A DNA stretch of 64,000 bases. It comes from Tetrahymena elliotti 4EA. Lineage: Eukaryota > Ciliophora > Oligohymenophorea > Hymenostomatida > Tetrahymenidae. This document shows positions 38,004 through 50,387 of the stretch, one piece after another. The first letter of the stretch is position 1, and every line of letters begins with the position of its first letter. A model generated the notes under the pieces. It was not told the DNA's origin, did no database searches, and saw nothing but the letters and a program-made list of their open reading frames with translations. Both the position numbers and the translations under genes were made by a program. The DNA lies in the NCBI GenBank assembly GCA_000231825.2, contig JH720304.1:224724-288723 (forward strand), read 5' to 3'.

Positions 38004-40628
38004 TCAAAATATGTAATTTTTATTTTGTTTGAATTGGTGGAAAGTATTCAATATCATTTTAAACTGAGAGAAATATTAGATGAACTGGAAATAGTCATAA
38101 ATATTATTTAAATAATAATATTATATAAACTGTAAAAATTAAATTATAATTATTATAAAAGTTAAAGTAGAATAATTATAATAAAAAATATAGTATTATA
38201 TTAATAATTATAAAAAATGTAATATTATAATAATTGTAAATTTTTATAATAATAATTAATTAAAATAGAAAATGAATCTTTACTCTCTCGATTTTGGCTA
38301 GATAATTTATTCCCCAATTATATAATTTTTATTCTATTAGCCTAGTTTATTCAGCTTTGTTTGAAGTATTCTAATACTTTGTTACTAATTCATCTATTTC
38401 TAATAATGTTTATTTATTTTCTGTCCTATCTTAAGGTTATTCTGCTTTGAGATTTATCAGTTTCTCCTTCAGCTATTCGTTGCTTTTTTTCAAGTTATCT
38501 ATTTTTGATTCATATTCCTCTATCGATATTAACAATCTACTATAAGTGCTTTCCCTATTCAAGAATTTATGCACTATTTCTCCTGCTTCACAAATACCCT
38601 ATCATAATTTACAATTGATATAATTGGTGATTAAATTTTTATAAAAACTCTTTATTGTCCTAAGATTTAAAATTAATTTATCTCAATATTTAATTTTTTA
38701 TTGAATAAGAAATAATTTATTGATTTAGAAAAATTAAATTAATTTTAAAGTTTTTACTGTTGCAGCCTTGATTTTTTAGAAGGATTTTTCTATGTTTTCA
38801 TATGTGCTCATTTCTTTTTCCATTTTTCTTTTGAGGAAAGTGCTTAAAAACTAGTTAACGAGTAAGAGTTGTCTCCATTTTTTCTAAATAATTAAGAAAT
38901 ATTTTAGATTAAAAAAATAAATCAAAATAATCTGAATAAATGTGCTATGAATATTCTTTTTTCTTTTAAAATAATTTTCTCACAATATCCTCATTGTTCA
39001 TAAAATATAAAATTAAAATTTACTATATTTGTATCACGCATATCTGTTTGTGCTATCTCTGCAATCTCTTACTATCTTTTTATTCTCTCATCTCTATTCA
39101 AAATAAATAATTGATTATATAACTTGTTAAAACCTATGATTTTTTAAAATATATACCTTTGTTTTTCAAGATCTACTTATTGTTCAATATCGTGTTAAAA
39201 TTTAGTGAGGTTCTATTCTCTTTCAAGTTAAATTATTTGCTTAAACTTTTATATTTTTAGTAAATAAGAAAATTAATTTCTTTTTTGATAGGATTCTTTC
39301 AATAAAAAAATGCTATAAACTAAATATTAATACCTTTATAACTTCTTCTAAAGCAATTTATGCTTTGACTTCTTTAAAGGACACTTAAGACAGCTTTACA
39401 TTTGCTTGATTTAATACAATGTTGCTTTAATCTAGCATCTCTTTTCTTTAGTTTACTTATAACTTGAAGACCTAATTATCTCTCTTTAGAATTATTGTAA
39501 TAATAAATTAAAATCAATAAAAAAGCATTTCATATGAATAGAAAATAATTTTAAGAATATCTTTTTAATTTATCAAATACTCTCATTCTGTTTATCATAT
39601 GGAGATATGTCTTTTTATTTGATTCAACTTCTAGTAATTGTTATTAAAATGTTTCATAGTCTTAACACATTTATTCATGGATCTTTTAATATTTAAAATA
39701 ATTTATTTCATCTTTACAAAAAAAAATAAAAGTAAAAATAAAATATTTATTTTGTTTATTTTTTAAATTACATTAAAATTATACTTTTATTTTTGTAATC
39801 TTTAATTATATTTTTATCAATCAATCGACCGACCAATTGATCAATCGGATTTATTGTTATTTTATTTGCTTAATTTTTAAATTTTTCCAGTAAATTTTAC
39901 CTCCTCATTTCCATAAACTCCAATTGAAAGAGTTGTTTCTGTTTGCTTCATAATATCTAACTCGTTCTTTTATATTTAAATTTTAATAAATCATTATCAG
40001 CATTAATTTTTTAACATTTAGAAAGTAGTTACTCTCATTTTTATTATTTCTTTTTCTAATTTTGTATATTTATTGCGCAATACATCATATGATTATTTCA
40101 AAGACATCATGTTGTCACTAACTTCAGTTTAGTAGTCTATTTTCTATATTTTATTTATATCATCATTAGCATATTTTACTAAAAACTTAACAATTATATG
40201 ATAGAAAATCTGAATCTGTTTCAAACTGCTAAGACATTGTGTAATAATAAAAAGAAATAATGAAACCTCTGAGTTCTTTAATTATTTTGCAAAAGGGCTT
40301 TCTTCATACCCCAATATGTCTTTAACATTATTGGATCTATAATTTGTTTAATAATATCATATCAAGAATGAGAAATTTATAAATATTAAATACGAATAGT
40401 ATTTATTTATAGAACGAAGAGCTGATTATTGTAAAGTAGACATTTAACTCTAATTGTTTTCAATTGGACTTCTTGCAGATTAAACATCTAAAGATTTAAA
40501 TTTCATAGTCTATGCTTTACTAACATCTAATTCTAATGAAACCTAATATTTAATATTTTAACATCACTTGCTGTTTTTATATCCATATTAATTAATTCAT
40601 TTTTTACAGGAATTCTAGAGGAGCTCAT
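38004..40628 (-). CDS. outer dynein arm docking complex coiled-coil protein (ODA1/CCDC114/CCDC63-like)
   Basis: Eleven exons in frame: 40628-40568, 40532-40394, 40336-40033, 39966-39901, 39682-39581, 39483-39334, 39245-39157, 39093-39024, 38883-38758, 38598-38284, 38063-38004; 493 residues. Long heptad-rich coiled coils fill most of the chain, including NKKTYLHMINRMRRDNQVFK, a pattern of this family. The most telling part is the C-terminal third: VNQFLSTFLKRKMEKEMSTY, IEKSFQKIKAATGICEAGE, IVHKFLNRESTYSRLL. From memory this matches the conserved TG...FLxRExTYxxLL segment of the docking proteins that seat outer dynein arms on axonemal doublets. The first intron is only 35 nt and the exon-1 start is less certain. 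Family call is from remembered motifs, not a search; the exact paralogue (CCDC114, CCDC63 or CCDC151) is open. Confidence 0.75.
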
Positions 40629-40870
40629 TTTTATTTAATAGATAAATTACTTTGGTTACTTTGCCAAACTCTTTAACTTGTTATTTTTATATAATAATTA
40701 AAATCATCAACTAAATATTATTTTAGTTAACTCTATTGATTTCTTTTATTTTAAATTACAATTCAATAAAAACGCAAAATTTTTAGTTGAAATTCCTTCT
40801 CAGCTCTATATCAAAATATTTTAACAATTTTACTAATCAAACTTTCTTAATATTATTTTAGAATTAAACG
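40629..40870. promoter_or_regulatory. 5' flank of the docking-complex gene
   Basis: Short AT-rich upstream stretch between the gene start and the inverted-repeat element. It presumably contains the promoter; no motif recognised. Confidence 0.3.
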
Positions 40871-40992
40871 TTTTAATTGGGGGGGTCTCATCTGGGACCT
40901 TATAATAATTATGAATTCCCATCTGGGACCTCATATGGGATTTTCCATTCAAAAGTGAATGGGTCCCAGATGAGACCCCCCCCCTTTTAATT
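40871..40992. mobile_element. 106-bp miniature inverted-repeat element with 8-bp target duplication
   Basis: The element runs 40879-40984. Both ends carry the same perfect terminal inverted repeat, 21 bp long: a run of G followed by GTCTCATCTGGGACC on the left and its complement on the right (the right run is nine C, the left seven G). Immediately outside both ends is the direct repeat TTTTAATT (40871-40878 and 40985-40992), as expected of an 8-bp target-site duplication. Inside is a third direct copy of ATCTGGGACC (40921-40930) and a hairpin, CCATTCA/TGAATGG, with a 4-base loop. There is no coding capacity. 8-bp duplications are the hallmark of hAT transposons, so this is best read as a non-autonomous hAT-like MITE; the terminal sequence itself matches no family I know. 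It is strikingly GC-rich in this AT-rich DNA. Confidence 0.85.
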
Positions 40993-40994
40993 CT

Positions 40995-41775
40995 ATAAAT
41001 TTAATGATTAATCTTGTGAACATTTCTTTCAAAATAAATTCTAATGATTATTTATGATCTTAAATATTTTATGGAGAAATAAAAGGAATATCATATGAAA
41101 AGAATTAAAAACTATTTGATAAATAGTGAATAAAGCAGTGGAGTTTAAAAAATGTATAAGTGTACTTACAGAAAATATTTAAGAGAATAATTATAGTGGT
41201 TAATTTAGTTAACTTATTCAATGAAAAAAAATAGAGAGAAAATCCCTTTTTGCACAAGATTTTGAGTGAATTTTATGGATTTAAAAAAATCTACTGAAGC
41301 TATTTGCTTAATTTATTTATTAATAACAGTGATTTTTTAATGTGCTTAGAGTTGCATTTTAGATAGAATTACTAAATTGATTAAGCTATGTTCTAATGAT
41401 TAATCAGATGAAACTTTCTTTCAAAATATTCTATGAATATTAGATTAAATATTTCACAGATAAATAAAATGAAATTATACCAAAAAAACTAAAAAGCATT
41501 TGATAAATAGGGAATAAAGAAATGGCGTTTAAAAAATATAAAAATATACTTACAGAAAATATTTAATGTAATAATAATAGTGGCTAATCTGATTAACTTT
41601 ATGTAAGCTAAAAAAAAAATAGAGAGTAAATCCCTTTTTACACTAGTTTTTATGTGAATTTTATGGATTTGCTACAATCTATTGAAGTTATTGCTTTTAA
41701 TTTATTGATTAATAACAGTGGTTTTTTGATGCGCTTAAAATTAAATTTTAGGCATAATTACTATTAAAACTAATT
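40995..41775. repeat. two-copy tandem duplication, period about 385 bp
   Basis: AATGATTAATC at 41003 and 41395 starts two parallel blocks. Shared landmarks include TTTCTTTCAAAATA, GATAAATAG(T/G)GAATAAAG (41121 and 41504), ACTTACAGAAAATATTTAA, AATAGAGAG(A/T)AAATCCCTTTTT, TTTATGGATTT, and TTAATAACAGTG(A/G)TTTTTT. The first copy begins directly beside the miniature element. Neither copy is convincingly coding. The second copy ends just before the gene at 41849, so it is its 5' flank. Confidence 0.8.
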
Positions 41776-41848
41776 AAGTAAATAATGAGCATAAATGGTC
41801 AAAAATAAAGAAGAAGATCAAATCAAAAGCATAAAGAAATGAATTAGT

Positions 41849-43991
41849 ATGTAAAATAATATATTAATTTTTACTACTTTCCAATAAGCATTTGGTATAT
41901 ACTCTCTAAAATAATAATTTAGTTAAGAAAATGATATCTAACTTGAGTTTCAAGATGCAGAGTTATCATAATTAGATCACTCTTCTAATATTTAAAAAGT
42001 AAACACTAACAAGGGACTTTAATCTAGAATGTTTCAAAATATTTATTTTTCTAGAATTCCTCTGAGAGAATATATTACTTTAGGTATTTTTAAATTAGAT
42101 TTAGAGCAATATTAATAAAGCCTTTTATTTAATTCTAATTGAATAGTAAGATTAGATTAATACACAAGCCCTATTGTGCTAAAAGATAATGAAAAAATTA
42201 TATGTAATATTAGAGAAGTTATTTAAAATATATTCAATGAGCTCTCTTTGCATGATAATAGTCTTTTAGTATGTAAAGACAATCTGAGAAATAAATATGT
42301 TGTCTATTTTCATAGTAAATTTATTTCAAATTGCTCATATTAATAATTGTAGACTTAAGTCTATTTTAGAAAATCTTAAAAATTTATTCGTTAAGATTAT
42401 CAAAAGAGTTATTAGTAATACCAATAATTTTAAACATAATTTTTTATAAAAATAAGACTGTGATATGATGCCATTCAGTTATTGTTGTAATTAGCCAGTT
42501 CTTGTGGTACTTGATAAATTTGGGTCAGGTAAAATAAAATGTTAAAATCCTCCTAATATATGCAGGAATTAAGGAGTGTTAGCTCCATCTTTTAAAGTTA
42601 ATTTAAATGAGCCATATAGAGAACATAATCTTATAAATGAATAAGTAAGCATAAATCAAATAAACTAAAAATACTCCAAAGAGATATCTAAAAGAGTAAT
42701 AAATGGTAGTTATAAAGTGTTTAATATTTAGCAAAAAATAAAATCAAAGAACAAATAACTTAAAAAATTCATAGATGAAGATATCTATAAGGACAATCAA
42801 ATGCATTCTCTCTTACCTACATCTCATAATAATTCAATAAACTCAATTAATTTAAAATCTATATAAAATACACTTGTTGATATTTAAAATATTTCTTCAT
42901 CTAATCATTAAAATTAATCCCACTAAAAACGAAATAGCTAAAAAAAAGATTATTATCAACAATTTCTAGAGAAAATAGATATTCCTTCTTTGAATGTTGA
43001 CAATCTTGTAAATGAATAAAATTAGGATTAAAGCATAGCATATCTACCAAGAACTTATATGAAAATAAATAGTTAAAACAAAGGAATTAAAATGGCTTAG
43101 AGTAGCAATACTAGCAATAATATAAGCTATAATGACGACTCATTCATACCTTCAGCCCTTAGGAAAAGACTTTTTACTCCAGATAAATCAAGGAGAAAAG
43201 GCGCTGAAAGTGAGTGTCTTCCATAATCTAAATTAAGTGAATATTAAGATATTTAACCTCTAAAAAATATATAAAAGACTAAAGAATTTTTGACTCTTTA
43301 AAAAATCAGACAAAGAATCTCATCACTAACAGGTCACAGCCCAAAAGCGAAAAAAAATGATTATGATTTAAATTAATCATTAGGTTATAATTATCAAATA
43401 CCAGAATCTCTTGAGTATTAAAATTAGATTAATTTGTCTAAGAAAATATAAACATAAGCAAGTGGGTCAGCATTGTTTCAAAACAAGTAAATAAAAACTG
43501 AATTTAACTATCAAGCTTTAAATAATGATAATAACTACAATTTTACAAGCTAACCAGCAGCTTTAAACTCTCAAATATCTTCTTTTACAAACTAAAATTT
43601 TGACAAGAATAACCTACAACAGGTATAAGAAAACATAAATTAAGAATAATATGTTGAAAATGAAGAAGAAAATGTGTTAGATAAAAAACATAATTTTAAG
43701 CACAGTTTAACACCTCTGACTTATAATGACTATAAAATTGTTAAAACTAAAAACTCCCCAAAATCCTCAAATAACCCTTAACAAAAACCTTCGCTGAGCC
43801 CTTCATCTGCTAGAAATGCTAATGACCATAATAAATAACATGTATTTTAGAGTATTCTAAGAAAATAACTTAAACCTTATAAAGATATTGTTTAATAGCT
43901 AGGAACAGCTCCTAAAATTTAAATAAACCTATATGGAAATTATAGAAATTCTATTACCATGTAAAAAGGAATTATACCAACTTTGCTTTGA
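41849..43991 (+). CDS. orphan protein with a small N-terminal domain and long disordered tail
   Basis: ATG 41849 opens MQNNILIFTTFQQAFGIYS. Introns are read at about 42091-42153, 42313-42450 and 42530-42571; the last exon is open to TGA at 43989-43991, about 630 residues in all. The first 190 or so residues may fold, with REYITLVRLDQYTSPIVLKD, SLHDNSLLVCKDNLRNKYVV and QPVLVVLDKFGSGVLAPSF (beta-rich). The rest is Asn/Gln/Ser/Lys-rich and probably disordered, with short basic Ser-Pro-like sites (RKRLFTPDKSRRKG, LTGHSPKAKK, KTKNSPKSSNN) that could be phosphorylated. An alternative start at 41784 lies in another frame and would need a non-matching splice. I do not recognise the protein. Confidence 0.72.
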
Positions 43992-44407
43992 AGTATTTAT
44001 GTATAGTTTATGTTTATGAATAATTTCCTAAGCTAATTTTTATTTCATATTTCATATTTTTATGTTTTAAATTAATTTTTTTTGGGTTTTACAGGGATTT
44101 TTTTTATTTCATTTAATAATTTTTTATTTCCTTCAAAGAATTTGATTTAAAAAGCTTTAAATACTTTAAATTCTAATTATCAAGTTTTTACTTTTTCCCT
44201 CCTCAGCAATATTATTAAAAATAAGACTATTTCATTTTTCAATAAAAATTATCCTCACTCGCGTTCTAGGTATGAGTAATAGAGGAAAGACAGTAAATTA
44301 TAATATATTGAAATAACTAAATATATTTAAAATTAACAAAGAATAAAAACGTAAAATAATGATAAGATTTTAACAAAATAAAAATTTTGAATTTAATTTG
44401 AAGGTAT
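43992..44407. other. convergent 3' flanks
   Basis: AT-rich region where the plus-strand orphan gene and the minus-strand LRR gene end toward each other; no coding frame. Confidence 0.5.
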
Positions 44408-47166
44408 TCACCAAGATTTAACATAATATTCCACCATTCTGCGTGCCTTTGAGATTTTTTTGGTGAGGTTAGAAATGATGTATTAATCAATATTTCTATA
44501 GTTTAAAAGTAATGAATATAAATAATAAAATAATGATTTACCTAAAGCTTAATTGGAAAACTAAAATGTTCTTCTGCTATCTAATTTTGTCTCCTATAAA
44601 AAGAAAATCATCTTCTTCTATGAAATAATCTCTGTATAAAAAATAGAATGAGAATAAATAAAAAATCATTAATGCATACACCAATCTTATACTTAGTCTT
44701 ATTAAACTCTTAATCTCTACAATTTTTTAAATCATTGCTTCTATTCCTTCTTGATTAATTTTATTTAAGCTATTTTTGTTCATTATAAATCAATTATTTG
44801 TGAAATTTTAAATTAATTTTTACCTCATCTTAGTTGTAAGTTAAGATAAAACTCGACATTTTTGCAAATTCTAAAATATGCTGATCAATTATTGTTATTC
44901 AATTTCATTTCCCCTAATTAGTTTAATTTAAGAGATTTTACTTTAGGAAAAGAAAATTTTACTTAAGTTTTAGTTTAAGATGCTTCAACTTACTAATAGA
45001 AGCTAAAGACTCTGTAAATAAAACAATGTCATATTAATCTAATTAGCAAAAGCTATTTTATAAAACAATAAACAAATTTTTACTTTTCATAAAACCAAAA
45101 ATAAAAAAAAGTACTTTAGATTTAATTTTAGACTTTCTAAATTTTTGCATTAAGATAAGTCTTTAGCAAATTGCTATAATAAAGGTTCACTGAAATTGTT
45201 TCTTCTAAAAAAATAATAAATTTTCAATATTAAATAAATATTTTATTTACTTTAAAACTAATGTTAGTTATTTTAAATCTGTAAGTTTGCTAATATTCTT
45301 TCCAACTTCAGCTATTTCTTTTGAAGGAATTTAATTTTTTCTAAATATTAATCATATTTGAATAAAAAAACTTAATGAAATTAAGATAAATTAACCTAAA
45401 ATAGAGTTTAAGTGCATTAAGGTTTGTTAGTTAGCCTATTGAAAGAGCAAAATCACTTAATCCTTATGAATTATCAACTCCACTTTTTTGAAATGATTAT
45501 GAAATTTAAATTTTTTTTTAATTAAAATTTACGATAAACAAAGATGTAACAGCTTTAATTTGTGATAGTTTTAAAAGTTTTGGTTAAATATTTCAAAGTC
45601 AGTGTAAACAAGATTATTTTATCTTTTACAAAAAAATTTTAGGAATGATTTTAAATTTGTAAAATTTTACGATAAGTAAAGATCGAATTTCTCTAAATTC
45701 ATTTTCCCAAACTTTTTAACCAAAATTTTCAACATCTCTCTCTCAATCCCAGATTAACTTTACAAGTAAAATTTATTTAAGAAACGAATTCAATTTTAAA
45801 ATAAATTGACAAATTACTAAGCAGAAAAAAGGAGAGAATTGATGTTTTAATTTTCTGAAATGCCCTAAGCTAAAATTTCTAGGCTTGAAGCATCGAAACC
45901 AGTCTTGCTGAATAAAGAAAAATTAAATATTGTTGAAAATCTTTGAATAATATTTTTTAATACTACCTTAAGTTTAGTTGAAGGTTTTCTAAACTTTTTA
46001 AGTTTCTAATAACTCTTCCCATTCCTATAAATGAATCTTACTCTACTAGATTACCTCTAAATAAATATAAAGTTAATGTTTTTAAGTCAATTAAATAAAA
46101 AAAACCTTATGTTTAGTTCCAGTCTATTAATAAGTGATAATTTTTCAATGCATTAAAGCAAGTAACTAAAAGTGCTCTTATTAATATTATTTTCGCTATT
46201 CAAATAAAAAGAGATATTAATATAAATTAATTATTTATTTTTTAACCTAAGGTATAGACAAAGAACTTTCAATTATTTGCATTCACTAAAAGCACTAGCT
46301 AAATCCTCCAAATCAGCCAGATTTATATAATATGATCTTTAAAAACTTAATTAGCAAACAAATTCTTTATAAATAAAATTTACATGATATGAAGAGTCAG
46401 TTTCTCTAAATTTTAACATTTCCTAATTTATTAGCTAATTACTTAAAAGTCTTCATAATCAATGCTGGATTTTTTTCCTCTAATTCATTAATAGTTTTCA
46501 ATAATTAAGAGACATTTGAAAGAAAAAATTACTATTTATCTATAATCAAATTCCTTACATATTAGTAAACACCAGCTTACAGCTTTAATAACAATTAGGA
46601 TAAATTAAAAATAAAACAAAAAAAAGATTTCATTTACTTCTTCATGTGTAAATAATTTTTATTCAAAATTCTTAATCTAGTCACTTTTATAATCTTTAGG
46701 ATCTATTTTAAAAAATTAAAATAATTTTAAAAAGACTCAAAAGTGAAGCTCATATTTATTTACATAAGTCATATTCAATAAGCCAGACTTGGGGAAATTC
46801 TTCTTCTTCATTTTAATATATTTACTTCTTAAAAATAATTTAATTTTTAGTGTAGAACAACTAATCTTCAAATAGGCTTTGTATCTCTTTAAATACCAAT
46901 TTCATATGTCTTTATAATCTTGATGCCAATAATTCATACCCCATTTGGTCATCTTCATTATCAGTATTAACCAAAAATATTGCAGTTTAAAAATCTAATT
47001 GTTAATTAAAGCATTTCAAAGCCAAGAAAAAATTTCTTTCTGCAGTGACACATAAATCAGTGTAATAAGGATATTTTGTTTAAATAAAACTTAAATCCTT
47101 AATTATGAAGCTTTAATGCTCCAGTTTATCATCCATATTGATTGTCTAATTCTATTCTAATTCCAT
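44408..47166 (-). CDS. leucine-rich-repeat protein with degenerate kinase-like N terminus
   Basis: ATG at 47166; exon 1 runs to about 46766 and encodes FIIKDLSFIQTKYPYYTDLC and FNQQLDFQTAIFLVNTD, which parallels the kinase-N-lobe-like stretch of the gene at 2.4-3.2 kb but lacks a recognisable beta-3 lysine. Later exons are short and each ends in a leucine-rich unit of the ribonuclease-inhibitor type: KCQNLEKLTLHI, LADLEDLASAFSECKQLKVL, LLQQFAKDLSQCKNLESLKL, EIAEVGKNISKLTDLKQLTL. Introns often cut after the L-x-L core, so exon and repeat boundaries coincide. The last exon reads NIDQYIISNLTKKISKARRM then VEYYVKSW and TGA at 44410-44408. I resolved most but not all exons. Likely a protein-binding scaffold; no catalytic part is visible. 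Its head faces the other LRR gene across 560 bases. Confidence 0.75.
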
Positions 47167-47723
47167 TTTTTTTTTCAAAATATAATTTTGAACAACAGAA
47201 ATACAAATTGTTAATTAAATTTTTTATAATAAAATATCTATCTCTTCTTCTAGAATTAATTAAATCCAACCAACTATCTTAAATATGAAGAATTTATTTA
47301 ACAAAAATAAATTTAAAATAAAGTTATTTTCATAAAATAAATATTTTTTATTTTAATATATCTAATTTAAATAATTAATTGAAAAAAAGAAGAAAAAAAA
47401 AATAAACACCGAAAACCAGGTCATAAAAAAGTAAAACAGAAAAAAGCACCCAATAACAAAAAACAAATAATATTTGTATTCAAAATCTTTCTTTAAATGT
47501 ATAAAATTAAAACCCTAGTTGTTTCAATTTATTCATATTTTTTTAATTAGTAAAATGTATCACTAAAATGAATATTCAGAAATCAGCAATAAAAAAATGA
47601 ATAATTAATGTTTTTAGAAAAAGAAAATATAAAATTATATAATAAATAAATAATTAAAAACAAAATAAATTTGATATTTCAGGAAATATAAAGGATTATT
47701 TAGTTAAAGCTAGTAAATAAAAA
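47167..47723. promoter_or_regulatory. bidirectional intergenic region between two LRR genes
   Basis: Two related genes start outward from this 557-bp AT-rich stretch, so both promoters should be here. A frame near 47580-47720 that runs toward the plus-strand gene may be extra 5' exon sequence. No specific element recognised. Confidence 0.4.
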
Positions 47724-50387
47724 ATGGAGCAATAAAACTCAGAGCAATCTATCAATAAAGTATTTTTTTTTATTAATTTGTAATGTTATTAAAATAAATT
47801 AATTTTTTTTAAATAAAAATAAAATAGTTTTAATAAAACGAAGATTCATAATTAAAATACTTTAACCTTTATCATTAGTAAAATATATGATCTTAAAATT
47901 TTAGAAATATCTTTTAATTAAATAATAAAAAAGAATTATACCATTTAATCAACATCATGCTGATAATTTATCTAAAAAAAAATAACTGATTGGTTTGCAA
48001 ATATTCATGAGGTAAGACAAATTAAATAATATGAACATTATTATATACATTTAAAAAATAAGAAATATGACCATTGAGAACTCAAATGATTTATCTAACT
48101 CATTAAATAATTTAACTAATCTTGAAAGACTAAATCTTTAGATTGAATTAAAGTAAATTAATAAAAATAATACAAATTTAATTATTTTGTAGACTAGGTT
48201 TCCTAAAATATCTTTAACAGACAAAAATATTTTGTTACATGGCAAATCTTTAGAACTTAAAAGTGTTGAAGCTAAATATGAAAATGTAATCTAAAATAAA
48301 CTGTTAATAAAAAATAAATTTAATTTAAATTAATAACAGTTATAATTCATCTCTTGTCTCTTTTCTTATCTTTGAGTAGTTTAGTTAATAAGTAGGTTAG
48401 TTAAGTAGTTTAGAAGTTTTAAAAGTTTGTTTTAAGTAAATTTATTTGCCTGAATTATTTTTTAAATAAATTTTATTGTTTTGGTTAAATTTTAAAATAA
48501 AAATAAGGAATTATAACATATCTGATGAATAATTGTATGATTTTGCTAAACAAATAACAAAGCTTATCAATTTATACTCAATAACGCTTGATTTTTCGTA
48601 AATAAAATTTTAAATTAAGCTCTATTTCAGAACTTTTTTTTTAGGAACAATGAAATTTGTAATATTGGTTTTGAAAAATTGCTTAATTGTATTGAAAATT
48701 GCAAAAATCTGAGTGCTTTAGTTCTAATTTTTGAGTAAATTTATTTAAATGTCATTAAATCTATTTCATATTTTATTGTTATTAGAGAAAATAAAGTCAA
48801 AAGTGATTTAAAAACTTTAAGTGATAAAATATAAAATATTCCTAATCTTTAAAAATTTAAGATCAATCTAAAGTAATTTATTTTAAAATTTTTAATTTTT
48901 TTTAATTTCTTCTTTAACAAAACAGTAAAAATTTCATTGAAGGTGAAAGCTTTGAATATTTAGTTTAATCTGTGAGTCAATGCCCTAAGATTAAAGTTTT
49001 AGAGTTAAAATTTAAGTAAAAGATAAAAAATAAGAAATAAAGTTAATTTAAGATCATTTTAAATAACAGAGGTTGTAAAATTAAGTAGATCAAATATTCT
49101 TAATCTGAAGAAAACAAAAAGATAAGCTAACTTTTAAATTTAGAAAAACTAACTTTAGATATTTCGTAAAATTTTTCTATACTTTAATTCAAAGAAAAAT
49201 ATTCTTTTTTCAAAGAGATATTTTTTTAGAATCAGATGATTTTAGCTTATTTACATACATGATATCAGAATCTATCTAGTTGAAATTTTTAAAACTTTCT
49301 ACAAAGTAAGTTTATTGAAATAGAAAGATATTTAACTAGATATTTTTTTAAAAGTTAAACTACCATGAGCAATTAAAGCTTAATTTAATTGGGTGCTTCT
49401 TTGTAAAAACTCAAGAATTTAGAAGAATTTTATTTTTCTTCTTTGTAAAATAAATAAATTTTTTTTATTTTATTAGATTGTTAAATTATTTTAAAAAAGC
49501 TCTTCACTATTTGATGATAATGGAATTATAAGTTTAGCAGAATCAATATTAAATTGTACTTTGTTAAAAACTGTCAAAATTTATTTCCAGTAAATTTTAG
49601 ATTATCAAAAAACTCTTATTATATTCATTATTTACTGAAAATAGGAAGAATAATATTAAAGATGCTGGAATTAATTTTTTTATAAAGCATATTTTCAGTT
49701 TGCCTTTACTCAGTTCATTCACCTTTTATTTTGAGTAAACTTTTTATTTTTTAAAGTTCTTTAAAAATTAAATGATAATAATAATTCAGATCTTAATTCC
49801 CTCAAGCTTTTTCTTTTAAAAAAAGTATTTTTAAATAATTAAAATAGATACCCTGGATAAAGTTGCTTAGAAACTATTTCTCAGCAAGTCCTCATACCAA
49901 TAAACTTAAAAACTCTAGTCTTGTCTTTTTCGTAAAAACAGTTACAACGCTTAAAACAAAAAAGAATAATTTTCTTTATTATATTAAAGGAAAATAAGTT
50001 TTTAGATTTCTTTGGATAATAAAGGAATAGAGATTCTCTTAAATGGTTTAATTGGATGCTAGAATTTAAATAATCTAAGTCTTTTATTGACGTAAGATAT
50101 TTCATTTTATAAAATTTTGGATATTTTAATTCTCAAACACTAGTAAAAATAGCACTGATGCAGAAGGGATAAAGCTTTTGACAAAATATATCTCTTAACT
50201 AAAAAATTTAAAATATTTCTTTCTAGCTTCAAAGTATTTTTATTAATTTTTTATTTTAAAATATTTAATGATATATTTTTTAAATAGTTAAAGCTACTCA
50301 TATCACTTATTTAATAATACAAAAATAGAATTATTATAAAAGTTAAAAAAATTAAAAAGATTAGTCATGTTCAAAATAGATTTTTGA
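47724..50387 (+). CDS. leucine-rich-repeat protein (ribonuclease-inhibitor type)
   Basis: The model starts at ATG 47724 (MEQQNSEQSINK), splices in phase to KYLLIKQQKRIIPFNQHHAD and then NMTIENSNDLSNSLNNLTNL. The remainder is a chain of LRR exons: SDEQLYDFAKQITKLINLYS, GFEKLLNCIENCKNLSALVL, SFEYLVQSVSQCPKIKVLEL, ILLNGLIGCQNLNNLSLLLT, GIKLLTKYISQLKNLKYFFL, ending LLQKLKKLKRLVMFKIDF with TGA at 50385-50387. Repeats are about 28-30 residues, one per exon, with introns after the L-x-L strand. Length is about 550 residues. There is no kinase-like N terminus, unlike the divergent neighbour. Probable role is protein binding. The start is tentative because ATG 48067 would also give an LRR-only product. 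Confidence 0.75.

Noticed and set aside
38098..38260. Dense ATAATA/TTATAA tract considered as a satellite or origin
   Set aside because: It is the interior of the last intron of the docking-complex gene and has no regular period.
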